Below, in pieces: positions 29,001 through 38,809 of a stretch of 64,000 nucleotides of DNA (position 1 is its first letter; each line of letters begins with the position of its first letter). Position numbers and translations under genes: made by a program. The stretch covers positions 153,844 through 217,843 of the forward strand of contig NZ_BDCF01000012.1 in the NCBI RefSeq assembly GCF_001613365.1. Reading direction: 5' to 3'. The notes below the pieces were generated by a model. That model worked only from the letters and a program-made list of their open reading frames with translations. It searched no databases and was not told the origin of the DNA. The stretch is from Nocardia xishanensis NBRC 101358. Lineage in GTDB: Bacteria; Actinomycetota; Actinomycetes; Mycobacteriales; Mycobacteriaceae.

Positions 29001-32000
29001 TCGATGGCGCCACTGAACATCAGTTGCTTCAGCGAGCACCCCAGCACTGGATCGAACTGGGCGCACACGGAATCCAATGCGTCCGCGAACACCGGGAACG
29101 CCTCGTACAACCCGGCGCCCATACCGACCCGCTGTGCACCTTGACCGGTGCACAGGAATGCCGTCTGCCCCGAACCGACGCCGCCTGCGACGACACCGGT
29201 GCCGGTCCCCGATTCGGCGAGATTCGTCAACCGCTCGAGCAACTCGTCCCGATCGCGACCGAGGATCACACTCCGCGAATCCAGCCGCGCCCGTGACGTC
29301 GCCAGCGCGTAGGCCGCATCCGCGATGTCGATCTCCGGTCGCTCCGACAACCACGCACGCAACCGGGCGGCCTGTGCGCGCAGTCCTGCCTCGCCCTTGG
29401 CCGACACCAGCAATGGGATCAGCGGCACGGTGGTTTTCGACTGCCGCTCCGCGTCGTCTTCGATGTCGGCTCCGGCAGCCGCTACCGGGGCGGCAGGTGC
29501 TTCTTCGAGGATCACATGCGCGTTGGTGCCGCTGATTCCGAACGACGACACACCCGCCCGACGCACCCGCTCAGTGGTGGTCCACGGTTCGGCTTCGGTC
29601 AGCAGACGCACCGCACCCGAAGCCCAATCCACGTGCGGCGACGGCGAATCGACGTGCAGCGTCTGCGGCAACCGCTCGTGCCGCATCGCCTGCACCATCT
29701 TGATCACACCGGCCACACCGGCGGCGGCCACGGCATGGCCGATATTCGATTTCAGCGAACCGATCCGCAACGGCTCCCGATCGCCGCGATTCTGTCCGTA
29801 GGCAGCGATCAACGCCTGAGCTTCGATCGGATCGCCCAGTGCCGTGCCGGTCCCGTGCGCCTCGACAGCGTCCACATCGACCGCCGAGATCCCCGCATTG
29901 GCGAGGGCCTGCGCGATCACCCGCTCCTGCGATGGACCGTTCGGAGCGGTCAGACCGTTGCTCGCGCCGTCCTGATTCACCGCACTACCGCGAACGACGG
30001 CCAGAATGTTGTGACCGAGCCGTTGGGCGTCCGAAAGTCGTTCGAGCACAAGGACGCCCGAGCCCTCCGACCACGCAACACCGTCCGCGGCAGCCGAGAA
30101 CGCCTTGCAACGACCGTCCGGTGACAGGCCGCGCTGCCGGGCGAAGTCCACGTATAGATACGGACTGGCGGCGACGGTCACGCCACCGGCGAGAACAAGC
30201 GAGCTGTCGCCTTGGCGCAGCGCCTGACACGCCAGGTGCAACGCCACCAGCGACGACGAGCACGCCGTATCCACCGTGACCGCCGGACCTTCCAGGCCGA
30301 ACACGTACGCGACACGACCCGAGATGACGCTGTGCGATGTGCCCGTAAGCCGGAATCCCTCCAGGTCACCGGTCACCCGGCCGGAGTATCCCGATGAGCA
30401 GGCACCGGCGAAGACGCCGGTGTCACTGCCCCGCAACGAGGTCGGATCGATGCCCGCGTCCTCCAGGGCTTCCCATGCCGTTTCGAGCAACAGCCGCTGC
30501 TGCGGATCCATCGCCAGTGCTTCGCGAGGGCTGATCCCGAAGAAGCTCGGATCGAAATCGCCCGCACTATCGAGGAATCCGCCATGGCGCGAGTAGACCT
30601 TGCCCGGCTTGTCTGGATCCGGGTCGAACAGCCGGTCCAGGTCCCAGCCGCGGTCGGTCGGGAATTCGCCGATCGCGTCCCGGCCCGCGGCCACTAGGTT
30701 CCACAGATCCTCGGCCGACCGCACACCGCCGGGGAATCGGGCACTCATGCCGACGATGGCGATCGGCTCGTCAGACGTCCGGGATGGTCGGCCGGCGAGG
30801 CGGGTGAGCTCAGTGCGCCGCGACATCAGCCGCTGTCCACGGTCGGTCCCCGTGACCCGTGCCCGGAGCAGCGCGGCGACCGCGGTCGCGGTCGGATGGT
30901 CGAAGATGAGCGTCTTCGGCAGCGGCACACCGGTGGCCCGCATCAGCCGGTTCTGCAACTCCACCCCACTGACGGAGTCGAAGCCGAACTCGGTGAACGG
31001 CAGGTCGGGGTGGATTGATCGGGCCGACTCGTGGCCCAGTACGGCGGCGGCATGCTCGCGCACAATATCGAGAACTATTGTGTCGCGCTGATATTCGGGG
31101 GCCGCAAGTAGTTTTCGCGCCAGCGGTCCGTTGTCCCAGGCTCCGGTCCGCTCCTCGCCCTCGGAAACTGCGTCCTCGGAAATTTGCTCCTCGGCCGCCG
31201 CGACGACATCGCTGACACCGCCTCCGGTAGTGACCGGCCCACCGGCCCAGAAGTTACGGCGCTGAAACGCGTATGGCGGCAGCTCGACCCGCGTGCCACC
31301 GGAGACCAGCGCGCGCAAATCCACCTGGACACCGGCGCAATGGGCGTGTGCCAGCGACGCCATGAACCGTTCCTGGCCGCCCTCACCGCGTCGCAACGAC
31401 CCGACAACGGATACGTCCTCAACCGCACCGACCGCGTCGGCGGTCAGGCCGATGCCCATCGTGAGTACCGGATGCGGACTTGCCTCGATGAATCCGGTGA
31501 TGCCGTCCCCGATCAGCGCCGTGACAGCATCGGCGAATCGAACCGGTTCCCGCAACGACCGATACCAGTACTCGGCGTCCAGTGCCGCCGTATCCAACCG
31601 GTCGGCGAATACCGTGGAGAAGAACGGCACCGAACCGGATTGTGGGCGGATCGGCTCCAGTTCCTCGAGCAGCCGGTCACGGAGCCGCTCGACCGCCTTC
31701 GAATGCGACGCGTAATCCACCGGAATCCGGCGAGCCCACACACCGTCGTCGGCGCAGGCGGCGACAAACTCCTCCATCGCCGGAACATCACCGGCTATCA
31801 CGCTCTGCGCCGGTCCATTCACCGCCGCCAACGAAAGCCGATCCCCGTACGCCGACAATCGTTCCCGGACCGCATCGGCGCCGAGTCCGATCGAAGCCAT
31901 ACCGCCCTGTCCGGCCAGCTCATCGGCGACCGCCCGCGACCGCAGAGCCACCACACGCGCCGCATCGGACAGCGAGAGTCCACCGGCAACATAGGCGGCG

Positions 32001-33850
32001 GCGATCTCGCCCTGGGAATGGCCGATCACCACGTCCGGCTCGACGCCGGCCGCCCGCCACATCCGAGCCAGTGAGACCATCACCGCGAAGAGCACCGGCT
32101 GCACGACATCCACGCGATCCAGCGGGGGCGCGTCGCCTTCGCGACGCAGTACCGCCGTCAGCGACCAGCCCACAAACGGCGCGAGCGCCGCTTCGCAGTC
32201 CGCAATCGACTCCGCGAACGCCCCACCGGAATCCAAGAGCCCCAGCGCCATACCTTCCCACTGGCTGCCCTGCCCCGGGAAGACGAACGCGATTCGTCGC
32301 CGCTCAGCCCGCGCGGTGGTCGGCTCGACGGCCACGGCGGGCGCGGTCGGATCGGCAAGGGCCGCCAAGCCGGCCAGCAACTCCTCGCGATCCCGCCCGA
32401 CGACACTGCCGCGCCACTCCATGTGGGCTCTGGTGGTCAGCAGAGAATGCGCCACGTCGACCGCAGCCAGCTCCGGACGGCGGAGCAGCCACTCTCGTAG
32501 CCGCGCCGCTTGCGCACGCACGCCGTCCTCGCTGCGGGCCGAGACCACCCACGGCATCGCACCGGCCACGCCGTCCACCGCGGACGCGGTGGACGCGACG
32601 GCGGGCGCCTCCTCCAAGATCACGTGGGCATTCGATCCGCCCATGCCGAACGACGACACACCTGCCAGGCGTCCGTTGTCCGCAGGCCAGCTCTCGACAC
32701 CCGTCACAACACGTAAACCCAGATCCTCGAGCGGAATTCGTGGATTCGGCGTCTCGAAGTTCAGGCTGGGCACCAGTTCTCGGTTGCTCAGACAGAGCGC
32801 GGTCTTGATGAGGCCCGCGATGCCGGAAGCGCCTTCCAGATGCCCGATATTCGTCTTCACCGATCCGACGGCCAGCGGCGCGTGCCGCGCCCGGCCCGCG
32901 CCGTAGGTCTCGCCGAGCGCGGCGGCCTCCACCGGATCGCCGGCGGGGGTTCCGGTTCCGTGCAATTCGACGTACTGCACCGACGGCGCCTCGACGCCTG
33001 CCGCGGTCAGAGCGGAGCGGATCGCCGCCGCCTGCGCGTCCCGGCTCGGGGCGCTCAGCACTCGGCGTTCGTTGCCGGTGTTGACCGCGCTGCCGCGGAT
33101 CACGGCGTGAATCCGGTCGCCGTCGGCGACCGCCTGCGCCAGTGGTTTCAGCACCACCATGCCGCCGCCCTCGCCACGCACGAACCCGTCGGCCCGCGAG
33201 TCGAAGGTGAAGCAGGCGCCGAGCGTCGACTGCGCGCCGAACTGCTCGATACGATCACCGCTCGTCGGTGACAGAATCAGGTTCAGGCCGCCCGCAAGGG
33301 CGACGTCGCTCTCGCCGCTGCGCAGGCTCTCACAGGCCAGATGTACGGCGACCAGCGAAGATGCCTGGGCGCTGTCGATCACGATGCTGGGTCCGCTGAA
33401 ACCGAAGTAGTTCGAGACGCGGTTGGCGATGATGCCGCGTCCGACACCCCAGAGCGAGTGGCGGCTGACGCCCGGGCCGCCCTGGGAGGCAACGATTTCG
33501 GCGAAATCGCTGCCGGTGCAACCGAGAAACACGCCACACCGCCGGGCATCGCGCGCCGTGGCGGCAAGGCCGGCGTCCTCCAGCGCCTCCCAGCTCAACT
33601 CCAGCGCCAGCAGCTGCTGCGGATCGACTGCCCGCGCCTCGTTGGGCGAGACCCCGAAGAAGTCCGCGTCGAAATGTCCTGCGGTGTCCACGAATCCGGC
33701 CCGCTCGGTGATGCCGCCCCGTCCGCGAGGAGCCGTGCCGATCGCGGCGCGCCCTTCACTGAGCAGATGCCAGAAACTCTCGAGATCTGCCGCGCCCGGC
33801 ATTCTGCAGGACATACCAACGATAGCGACGGCAAAGGCCGATCCGGTCAC
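20024..33850 (-). CDS. Type I modular PKS, loading module (KSQ-AT-ACP) plus modules 1-2
   Basis: A 4608-residue protein and the first gene of the PKS operon. The loading KS has DSAQASS near residue 160, so Gln replaces the catalytic Cys: the KSQ decarboxylase type. Its AT has GHSQG near 610 and YASH near 713, the methylmalonyl signature, and an ACP Ser follows near 957. Propionyl, made by decarboxylating methylmalonyl, is therefore the inferred starter. Module 1 has KS Cys near 1196, AT GHSIG/HAFH near 1659/1759, [12 protein letters not shown] near 1958, KR GGTGGLG near 2423 with LDD, and ACP near 2727. Module 2 has KS near 2958, AT near 3416, [12 protein letters not shown] near 3720, KR near 4177 with LDD, and ACP near 4485. 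The last ~90 residues are an acidic helical docking region ending LIDEEFGPA. The GTG start has GAGGAAGGA nine bases upstream; the ATG inside that stretch is out of frame. Confidence 0.97.
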
Positions 33851-33878
33851 CTTTGAACATCCTTCCTCAGTGCACGCT

Positions 33879-33893
33879 GTGACCCCCCGTCAC
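33879..33893. promoter_or_regulatory. Inverted repeat GTGAC-N5-GTCAC upstream of the PKS start
   Basis: A perfect 5-bp inverted repeat around five C residues, about 30-45 bases upstream of the PKS GTG codon. It could be an operator or an RNA hairpin in the leader. No regulator gene for the PKS is visible in this window, so the ligand and binding protein are unknown. Confidence 0.3.
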
Positions 33894-34422
33894 CATCAAT
33901 TCGCGGTCGAAACCAAAGATTGCGTTAAGATTTGATAAGATAGGTCCCGCTCAGACGGTTCATGCTTCGCCATAACGCATTTCGACATGGTCGAGGGTCG
34001 GCGAAGCACCCCGAATAATGCGGAGCGCCTTTCCGCAGGCAGGCCACGTCCCGAGGAAGGCGCAGGGCCGGGCCCGAAATGGACCTAGCTGCGCCGTCGG
34101 GCTCAGTAGAGCAATTGATCAGCGAGCGACGCTGAAGCACGAAGCGCTACGGGGCATGCCAGAGGTTGGAGGCGCGCATTAGAGGGGTAGTGCCCGAACA
34201 AGATGCGTACGTAGCGCCTACGCTACGGCGGTGTGGATTGGCACAACGATCCCTCTCGGAATTTCGTACGACAGCACAGGATTCATGGTTACTGAACAGT
34301 ATTTGTACGATCTCGAGCTTGTCAACCATCCGGAACCATCCCGATCGTTCCGCTGACAGCAGACGAGCCGCAAGCTCGATCGAGCCGGTCCTCGCCTGTC
34401 AGCTCCGGCGCGCTACCAGTGA

Positions 34423-34704
34423 GGATGCACCGTTGCCGAGGCCGCTGCGCTCGACAGCGAGCGCATCGGGCAAATCGGACAACTGGCCTCCCGGCGACCA
34501 ACACTGAGCGATGCTATCGCGATGCTGGTGATGGTGACCGACGCCGACGGCGCGGTCACGCTCGCGACGGAACCCGAGTACGGCCGCGTCCGCAACGAAG
34601 CGAATCCAGCTAGGCAACTGGACATCTCAGCGGCGGACAACCACGAGCTTCTTCCCCGGGGCGTCCTGTTCCGCGATTGCGAGTCACGCTCGCAGTGTTG
34701 CTAA
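34423..34704 (+). pseudogene. Start-less protein-like reading frame, possible gene remnant
   Basis: From a stop codon at 34420 the frame stays open to a stop at 34702-34704. Its middle reads like real protein (for example DSERIGQIGQLASRR and VTDADGAVTLATEPEYG). There is no ATG or GTG near its beginning; the first ATG is at 34522 and lacks a Shine-Dalgarno sequence. The C-terminal quarter (rich in Arg/Cys/Ser) does not look protein-like. I do not recognise a family. It may be a decayed fragment of a small regulatory or secretion-associated protein. Confidence 0.25.
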
Positions 34705-34705
34705 T

Positions 34706-34735
34706 TTGACCGATCGGTCGCGATAGTCCTAGGAT
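34706..34735 (+). promoter_or_regulatory. Sigma-70-like promoter overlapped by a GACCGATCGGTC palindrome
   Basis: TTGACC (34706-34711) and TAGGAT (34730-34735) are separated by 18 bases, a good housekeeping-type promoter. A perfect 12-bp palindrome GACCGATCGGTC lies at 34708-34719, over the -35 and the start of the spacer. This is typical of a TetR-type operator. Only a 32-codon frame follows (ATG at 34744), and no TetR gene is adjacent, so the promoter may have lost its gene. Confidence 0.4.
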
Positions 34736-34917
34736 CTCGAAACATGGTGCGTGCCAGCCTATTCGGCCCGATATGGTGTTGGACACACACAGGCCAACGA
34801 CGCGGATGTCACCCGGCCGGCGGAATCCCGTTTTGCGCGTAGCAAATCCGGCTCCGACTGTCCCCGAACGCAATAGGGAACCGGCTCCCGAAGCCGACAC
34901 GCGCCATCGTGATGCTC

Positions 34918-35817
34918 TCAGAGACGCGGATCTGTGTCGACGAAGGCCGCAGGCTGTTCAGGTGCGTATCCGGCGCGACGAAAGCGATCCAACCCGAGTT
35001 CGGTCCCGAGTTCCGATCGCAGCCCCGGATTGCGCACGTAGAACACGAATAGGTGGTAGACCCGGGTCGGATCGGTCTCGAGGTTCTTGTGGCTGATGTC
35101 GATGGTTCCGTAGCCGGTATCGGCATCACCGGTGACAAGGCTGATCAGGTTGGTTGCGCTGCCGAATCGGAACTCTTCTCGGCGGCTGCGGCCGCCGACC
35201 GCCGAGATGTCCTGCCAGGCAGCTGTGGTCGGGCCATCGCCGTAATCGATCGTGATGTGATGTGGCGTGAGCAGGATGCCGACGTTGTCGATGACCTTGC
35301 GAGGTTTGTACGTACCGAGGCCGAGGAGGATGGCGAACAAAGCGGGCAGGGAAATGAGGAAGAAGAACGCGGCTCCGCTCGACCAGTCGTCGTTCAACGA
35401 TGCGATGAGTTGCCACAGTCCGGCCCCGAGCAGGGCAACTCCGAACGCTATAGCTACCAGACTTCTGATCGAGGAAGGGCGTGGCACCGGCAGCACGAGT
35501 GCGGGGCCGGCATCGGTGGCACGAATGTCAGCGGCCACCGGAGCGGTTCGGGGGAGTTCCGACCATCCCCAGCCGGTGAGAGTGGCGGCGAAGGGGCCCA
35601 GGAGCACGAGCCCGAGGAGTACGCCCCACACCGATTCGGAATCTCTTACAACTGCCCAGACCCCACCCAGAACCAACGGCCACACGACCAGTGCCATGGC
35701 GAACGGAAGCACCGTATAGCGATAGGCGCCGAATGCCTTTCGTTCCCAATCCGGCGGTAGCGGCAAGTCGGACGTACTACGGTATCTACCCACGACCCTC
35801 CTACTGCGATCTTGCAC
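34918..35817 (-). CDS. Four-helix membrane protein of unknown function in T7SS-like operon
   Basis: A 299-residue protein. Hydrophobic segments at about residues 33-57, 63-85, 118-140 and 147-169 give four membrane helices. A C-terminal ~125-residue soluble domain, rich in beta-type sequence (ITIDYGDGPTTAAWQDISAV), resembles a PH-like or bacterial PH-fold segment by eye only. It is the last gene of a three-gene operon: the upstream WXG-like gene ends TAG, then two bases, then this GTG. Translation is probably coupled, since no strong Shine-Dalgarno precedes it. A downstream GTG (codon 9) sits three bases after AGGAGG, too close to be preferred. Position behind an EspC/WXG pair suggests an accessory or immunity-type role, but this is inference only. 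Confidence 0.7.
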   Translation of the reverse strand: MQDRSRRVVGRYRSTSDLPLPPDWERKAFGAYRYTVLPFAMALVVWPLVLGGVWAVVRDSESVWGVLLGLVLLGPFAATLTGWGWSELPRTAPVAADIRATDAGPALVLPVPRPSSIRSLVAIAFGVALLGAGLWQLIASLNDDWSSGAAFFFLISLPALFAILLGLGTYKPRKVIDNVGILLTPHHITIDYGDGPTTAAWQDISAVGGRSRREEFRFGSATNLISLVTGDADTGYGTIDISHKNLETDPTRVYHLFVFYVRNPGLRSELGTELGLDRFRRAGYAPEQPAAFVDTDPRL

Positions 35818-35819
35818 GG

Positions 35820-36731
35820 CTACGCGGTTGCGGACCTGATCCCCGCCTCGGTTGCGCCCTGCACGGCCTGAATGACTTTCGGAATCAGTCCGAGCATGTT
35901 CGACACTTCTTTCGCAAGCTCGAGCAGCATCTGCGACATCTTCGTGCCCGCTCCCGCAATGCTGGTGCTGGCACGGGCGACGGCCGCGAAAGACGCCGTT
36001 CCCCCGGTGCAGATGATGATCGCGGCAGCCTCGACCAGTACGCCGGCCAGCCAGTTCATGAGTTCGATCGCGAAACCGCGAACACCCTCGACCAGATCAC
36101 TTAGCGCGGCATTCACCTTGCTCAACGAGGTGGCGAGGGAAGACTGGGCCTCGATGTCGGCCATGAAGGCGTCGGCTTTGGTCTTGTAGGCCGCGCCAGC
36201 GGCACCGGCCCAATCACTGACATCTTTTTGGAGCTCGGTGTTCCATGTCGCGGCGGCCTGGGTGAGCACACCGGCGATGTTTTCCCAGGACTTGGAATAC
36301 GCCTTGACCATGTCCGGGTTGCCGGTGAGGCTGTCGAGCGCCTTGCGCAGGGGTTCGACATTCTCCAGCATCCAGCCCATCAGCAGGGCGCCCACGATAT
36401 TGAACGGATCGAACTTCGCCAGGGGAACCCCTATGGCCATGCGCTTCCGATACTCGAGCACGTCCATCACGGCGACCGCTACCGAAGAAGCTTTGAGGGC
36501 CGCGCCGTACATGTTCTTAGCCGGGTCTTCCCCGTTCAACGCTTCCTTGACGAGTCCGCCGGCTTCCCAGGCATCGCCCAGCGGCGTCCCCTTGAACAGG
36601 CCTGATTCAGCACCGTCACTGTTGATCCTGGGGAGCAGAGCCTTCTGGTCGAAACCATAAGCCTCGTCGTCGTCGACCTTCCCGTCGATCAGTTGGTTGC
36701 CCTCGGGAGGCGCGGCATCGTTGAACGGCAT
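35820..36731 (-). CDS. WXG100-like alpha-helical protein, putative type VII secretion substrate
   Basis: A 303-residue protein. The N-terminal ~70 residues are polar. The central part (about 125-215) is a predicted helical hairpin with a W174-A-G176 turn, matching the WXG motif of ESX/type VII substrates, followed by GAAYKTKAD. Residues about 227-260 are strongly hydrophobic (VEAAAIIICTGG), as in membrane-inserting substrates such as the CpnT N-domain or EspB-like proteins. No recognisable toxin domain is attached, and the protein ends with amphipathic helices. ATG is preceded by GGGAGGGG six bases upstream. It sits 11 bases downstream of the EspC-like gene, an arrangement typical of a secreted helical pair. 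The family assignment rests on motif and context only. Confidence 0.75.
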   Translation of the reverse strand: MPFNDAAPPEGNQLIDGKVDDDEAYGFDQKALLPRINSDGAESGLFKGTPLGDAWEAGGLVKEALNGEDPAKNMYGAALKASSVAVAVMDVLEYRKRMAIGVPLAKFDPFNIVGALLMGWMLENVEPLRKALDSLTGNPDMVKAYSKSWENIAGVLTQAAATWNTELQKDVSDWAGAAGAAYKTKADAFMADIEAQSSLATSLSKVNAALSDLVEGVRGFAIELMNWLAGVLVEAAAIIICTGGTASFAAVARASTSIAGAGTKMSQMLLELAKEVSNMLGLIPKVIQAVQGATEAGIRSATA

Positions 36732-36742
36732 CAGTCCCCTCC

Positions 36743-37069
36743 CTACTTGATCTGGTCTTGTTGACGCTCGATCTCGGCTTTACGGCCGGCGTCGAGATTT
36801 TCGAAGGTGTCCGCGCAGTACCGCAGCGTCTTCGGCAGCGTCTCGGTCGTTTCGACGATCTTCTGCAAGCTGTCGGTGATCCGATCGTGCAGCGAGCCCA
36901 CCATCAGATCCGCATACCCCCCGACAAACCATCCATAGCCGTCGTCCAACTTGGCAAGATGGTCAGCAGCCTGCTTGGCCTTGCTGACGTTCTCGAGCGT
37001 CGATTCGACCGCGCCTGCATGCGCGCGTACCTTCTCCGGGTTGACGACGACGTCACCGCTGTTCCACAT
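36743..37069 (-). CDS. EspC-like small alpha-helical type VII secretion-associated protein
   Basis: A 108-residue protein starting MWNSGDVVVNPEKVRAHAGA, the usual opening of EspC-family (DUF2580-type) proteins: a beta-strand, then 'hydrophobic-x-P-x-x-V/L-R-x-x-A', then a long helix. The C-terminal helix is charged. No clear YxxxD/E signal is visible (YCADT has Thr at the fifth position), so direct export is uncertain. ESX substrates commonly work as heterodimers, and this is probably the partner of the WXG-like protein encoded 11 bases downstream. It is the first gene of the operon, with a purine-rich GAGAGGGTGGGG stretch just before the ATG. The 740 bases upstream are not convincingly coding. 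Confidence 0.75.
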   Translation of the reverse strand: MWNSGDVVVNPEKVRAHAGAVESTLENVSKAKQAADHLAKLDDGYGWFVGGYADLMVGSLHDRITDSLQKIVETTETLPKTLRYCADTFENLDAGRKAEIERQQDQIK

Positions 37070-37809
37070 CTATGCCCCACCCTCTCCCCGGCGACTGTCC
37101 GATGAACTCTGTCAACGAAACACGCACCACGCAAATCGCAATGCGATCTTTCGGTTTCGTTCTCTGTGTTGGACGCGCCGTCGACCCGTTCGGTTCCATC
37201 GGACGCCGGTCGGACGCGGAGCTACGCGAGCGCCGGAAAAGACTGCGGCGCTCGGTGTTCGGCGCCCGGCTCGGGGACCTTCACCCTTCTGCGTACCGTG
37301 GCACAGAAACGACGCAATGGGAGAGAAGCCGATGGCACAGTCGACCTGGCTGCAATTGGTGAGCGAGAGACTCACCGCCTTCTACGCCAAGGCCCGTGAC
37401 TCCCAGCTCGGCGTCGTCATGTACACCTCCTGACCGGCCGGCGACCACCGATGCGGTCAGATTCTGAAACGGCGAGAGACCGGCCGCCACACGGGCCACG
37501 CGGACATCCTTCGTGAATTGATCGACCGGCGCGACCGGCCGCTGACTTGCGTTTCCGCAACAGATGACCGCTGGTGCGCTTGGCGTTGAATCGGATCGAA
37601 CTCGGTGATCGAGTTCGACTCCGCCGCAGCGGAAACCGTTGCCGGAGCCCGGTCTACTTGGCGACAGCAGTGTTCGGCCGACCTATGGCCGCCTCCGAAC
37701 GCGATGAAACATCTTGTCCCCCGACGTATCTCGGTCTCACCGACAGATCGCGTCGACTGAAAACGCAGGAAGGATACGACGTGCCACCCCTGATCCCGGT
37801 TCCCCGGGG
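37070..37809. other. Mostly non-coding region with two short well-initiated ORFs
   Basis: A 740-base gap between the T7SS-like operon and the next minus-strand gene. It holds one 33-codon ORF with a good ribosome site (37332-37433, annotated separately). A second short frame starts GTG at 37782 after AGGAAGGA and runs only 22 codons (VPPLIPVPRG...), ending inside the 3' end of the neighbouring minus-strand gene. That looks like the start of a gene whose body has been lost. Nothing else convincing is seen. Confidence 0.5.
37332..37433 (+). CDS. Candidate 33-residue small protein
   Basis: ATG at 37332 is preceded by GGGAGAGAAGCCG, a good Shine-Dalgarno with suitable spacing. The peptide begins MAQSTWLQLV, continues with a short amphipathic helix containing AFYAKARDSQ, and ends LGVVMYTS before TGA. 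Composition is balanced and protein-like, unlike the surrounding frames. There is no Cys, no obvious leader/core boundary and no maturation enzyme nearby, so a RiPP precursor is not supported. It might be a true microprotein, a leader peptide, or the tail of a lost gene. I do not recognise a family. Confidence 0.35.
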   Translation: MAQSTWLQLVSERLTAFYAKARDSQLGVVMYTS

Positions 37810-38610
37810 TCAGTCGCCGCTGAGGCCCCATGCGTTGAGTCCGCCATAGATGTGGGCCTGCTGGCAGCGGGGAGCGGTGTAGCCGACGGCTTCACCGCGG
37901 TAGATGGCGATGAGTGAGTCTTTGCCCCGCCACCAGGTGTCGGTGAGTCCCTGTACCTCGGGTACGGGCTCGAATCCGTCGAGATCCACCTCTTCGACGG
38001 CGTCGCCCTTGATTCTCGTGACGGTCTGGGCCCAGCGGCCGGCGTGGTGGGCCAGTGCCAGGGCTTCTACCCATCCCTGCGTGCTGGCGTGCAGAGGTGT
38101 CCAATGGTTGGCGTCGATTCCGAATTCGCCTCCGGGCCCGATCATGAATCCGTAGCCCATGGATACGCGGCAGTCGCCGGCCGGAAAGCACCACCCGTCC
38201 GTGCCCCGGTCCTCGGGGAAGTCGGCTTCGAGAACACGCGGGCCACCCTCATAAGCGGGCGCAGGGGGCAGGGCGATGCCGCCCCAGACTTCTTGGAAGG
38301 CCACGGCCCGGTCGATCTCCACAGCGGGTATCCCGTGCTCGAGCCATACGTCCCGATAGGGGCGGAGATCCTGGCATGGCAGACGCATCCCGTGGGTTTC
38401 AACGAAGCCCCGGGCCCGGCGGCTCAGGCCTTCCGGCGTTCGAGGGGGCAGCGGCACTCGTGCGGCACTCATGAGCAGATAGCGAAGGCCGAGCAGCGCG
38501 AACAGAGGAATCCGAGACCAGCGATCATGATACGAGCCTAGGTCGTGGCTCTCATCGATCTGCGGCAATCCGTAACTCAGCGCGCCTGTGAAGCCAATTT
38601 TCACCGTCAC
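37810..38610 (-). CDS. Hypothetical cytosolic protein, possibly SUKH/SMI1-like
   Basis: A 266-residue protein with no signal peptide. The middle contains HGIPAVEIDRAVAFQEVWGG followed by LPPAP, then an aromatic-rich stretch with GWCFPAG and GYGFMIGPGGEFGID, and ends YGGLNAWGL. A fold around 'E..yGG..lP' recalls SUKH/SMI1-KNR4 immunity proteins, but the match is by eye and weak. The GTG start at 38610 has only a poor ribosome site. An ATG at 38472 (residue 47, MSAARVPLPP) is an equally possible start, and the first 46 residues may not be translated. It stands alone, 740 bases from the T7SS-like operon on the same strand. Confidence 0.55.
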   Translation of the reverse strand: MTVKIGFTGALSYGLPQIDESHDLGSYHDRWSRIPLFALLGLRYLLMSAARVPLPPRTPEGLSRRARGFVETHGMRLPCQDLRPYRDVWLEHGIPAVEIDRAVAFQEVWGGIALPPAPAYEGGPRVLEADFPEDRGTDGWCFPAGDCRVSMGYGFMIGPGGEFGIDANHWTPLHASTQGWVEALALAHHAGRWAQTVTRIKGDAVEEVDLDGFEPVPEVQGLTDTWWRGKDSLIAIYRGEAVGYTAPRCQQAHIYGGLNAWGLSGD

Positions 38611-38809
38611 GACTCATCTCGCCGGGGGCCCGACGCGGTGTCGGAATTCGCCGACGAACGACGTCGGAATTCGCTGGCACGACCACCCGCGCGATTGGAT
38701 GTCGATCCGGCTGAGGTTCACGCACGAGCGGCGTCCAAGAGCACTTCGCGTTCCTCGGTACTCAGCGTGTCGACGATGCGTATCTGCTGGCCAGGAGGTT
38801 CGGGACGTC

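Larger units (their letters stand above)
33851..34917. other. Non-coding or decayed region upstream of the PKS operon
   Basis: About 1.07 kb with no convincing intact gene. The part next to the PKS start contains the GTGAC-N5-GTCAC inverted repeat (33879-33893) and an AT-rich patch around 33925-33955, where the PKS promoter probably lies on the minus strand. The middle (34423-34704) has a start-less reading frame that looks protein-like. The right part has a sigma-70-like promoter on the plus strand (34706-34735). Short frames here use codons unlike the neighbouring genes. Confidence 0.6.

Noticed and set aside
33370..33390. The first KS lacking its active-site Cys could be read as an inactive or decayed KS
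   Set aside because: Cys is replaced specifically by Gln, the His motifs are kept, and the module has AT and ACP at the start of the assembly line. This is the normal KSQ loading architecture.
34166..34507. Plus-strand frame of 113 codons in the PKS upstream region
   Set aside because: No ribosome site, Arg/Ser-rich biased composition, no motif. It overlaps a more protein-like frame in another register.
37332..37433. RiPP precursor interpretation of the 33-residue ORF
   Set aside because: No maturation enzyme, no Cys/Ser/Thr-rich core and no leader motif nearby. Kept only as an unexplained small ORF.
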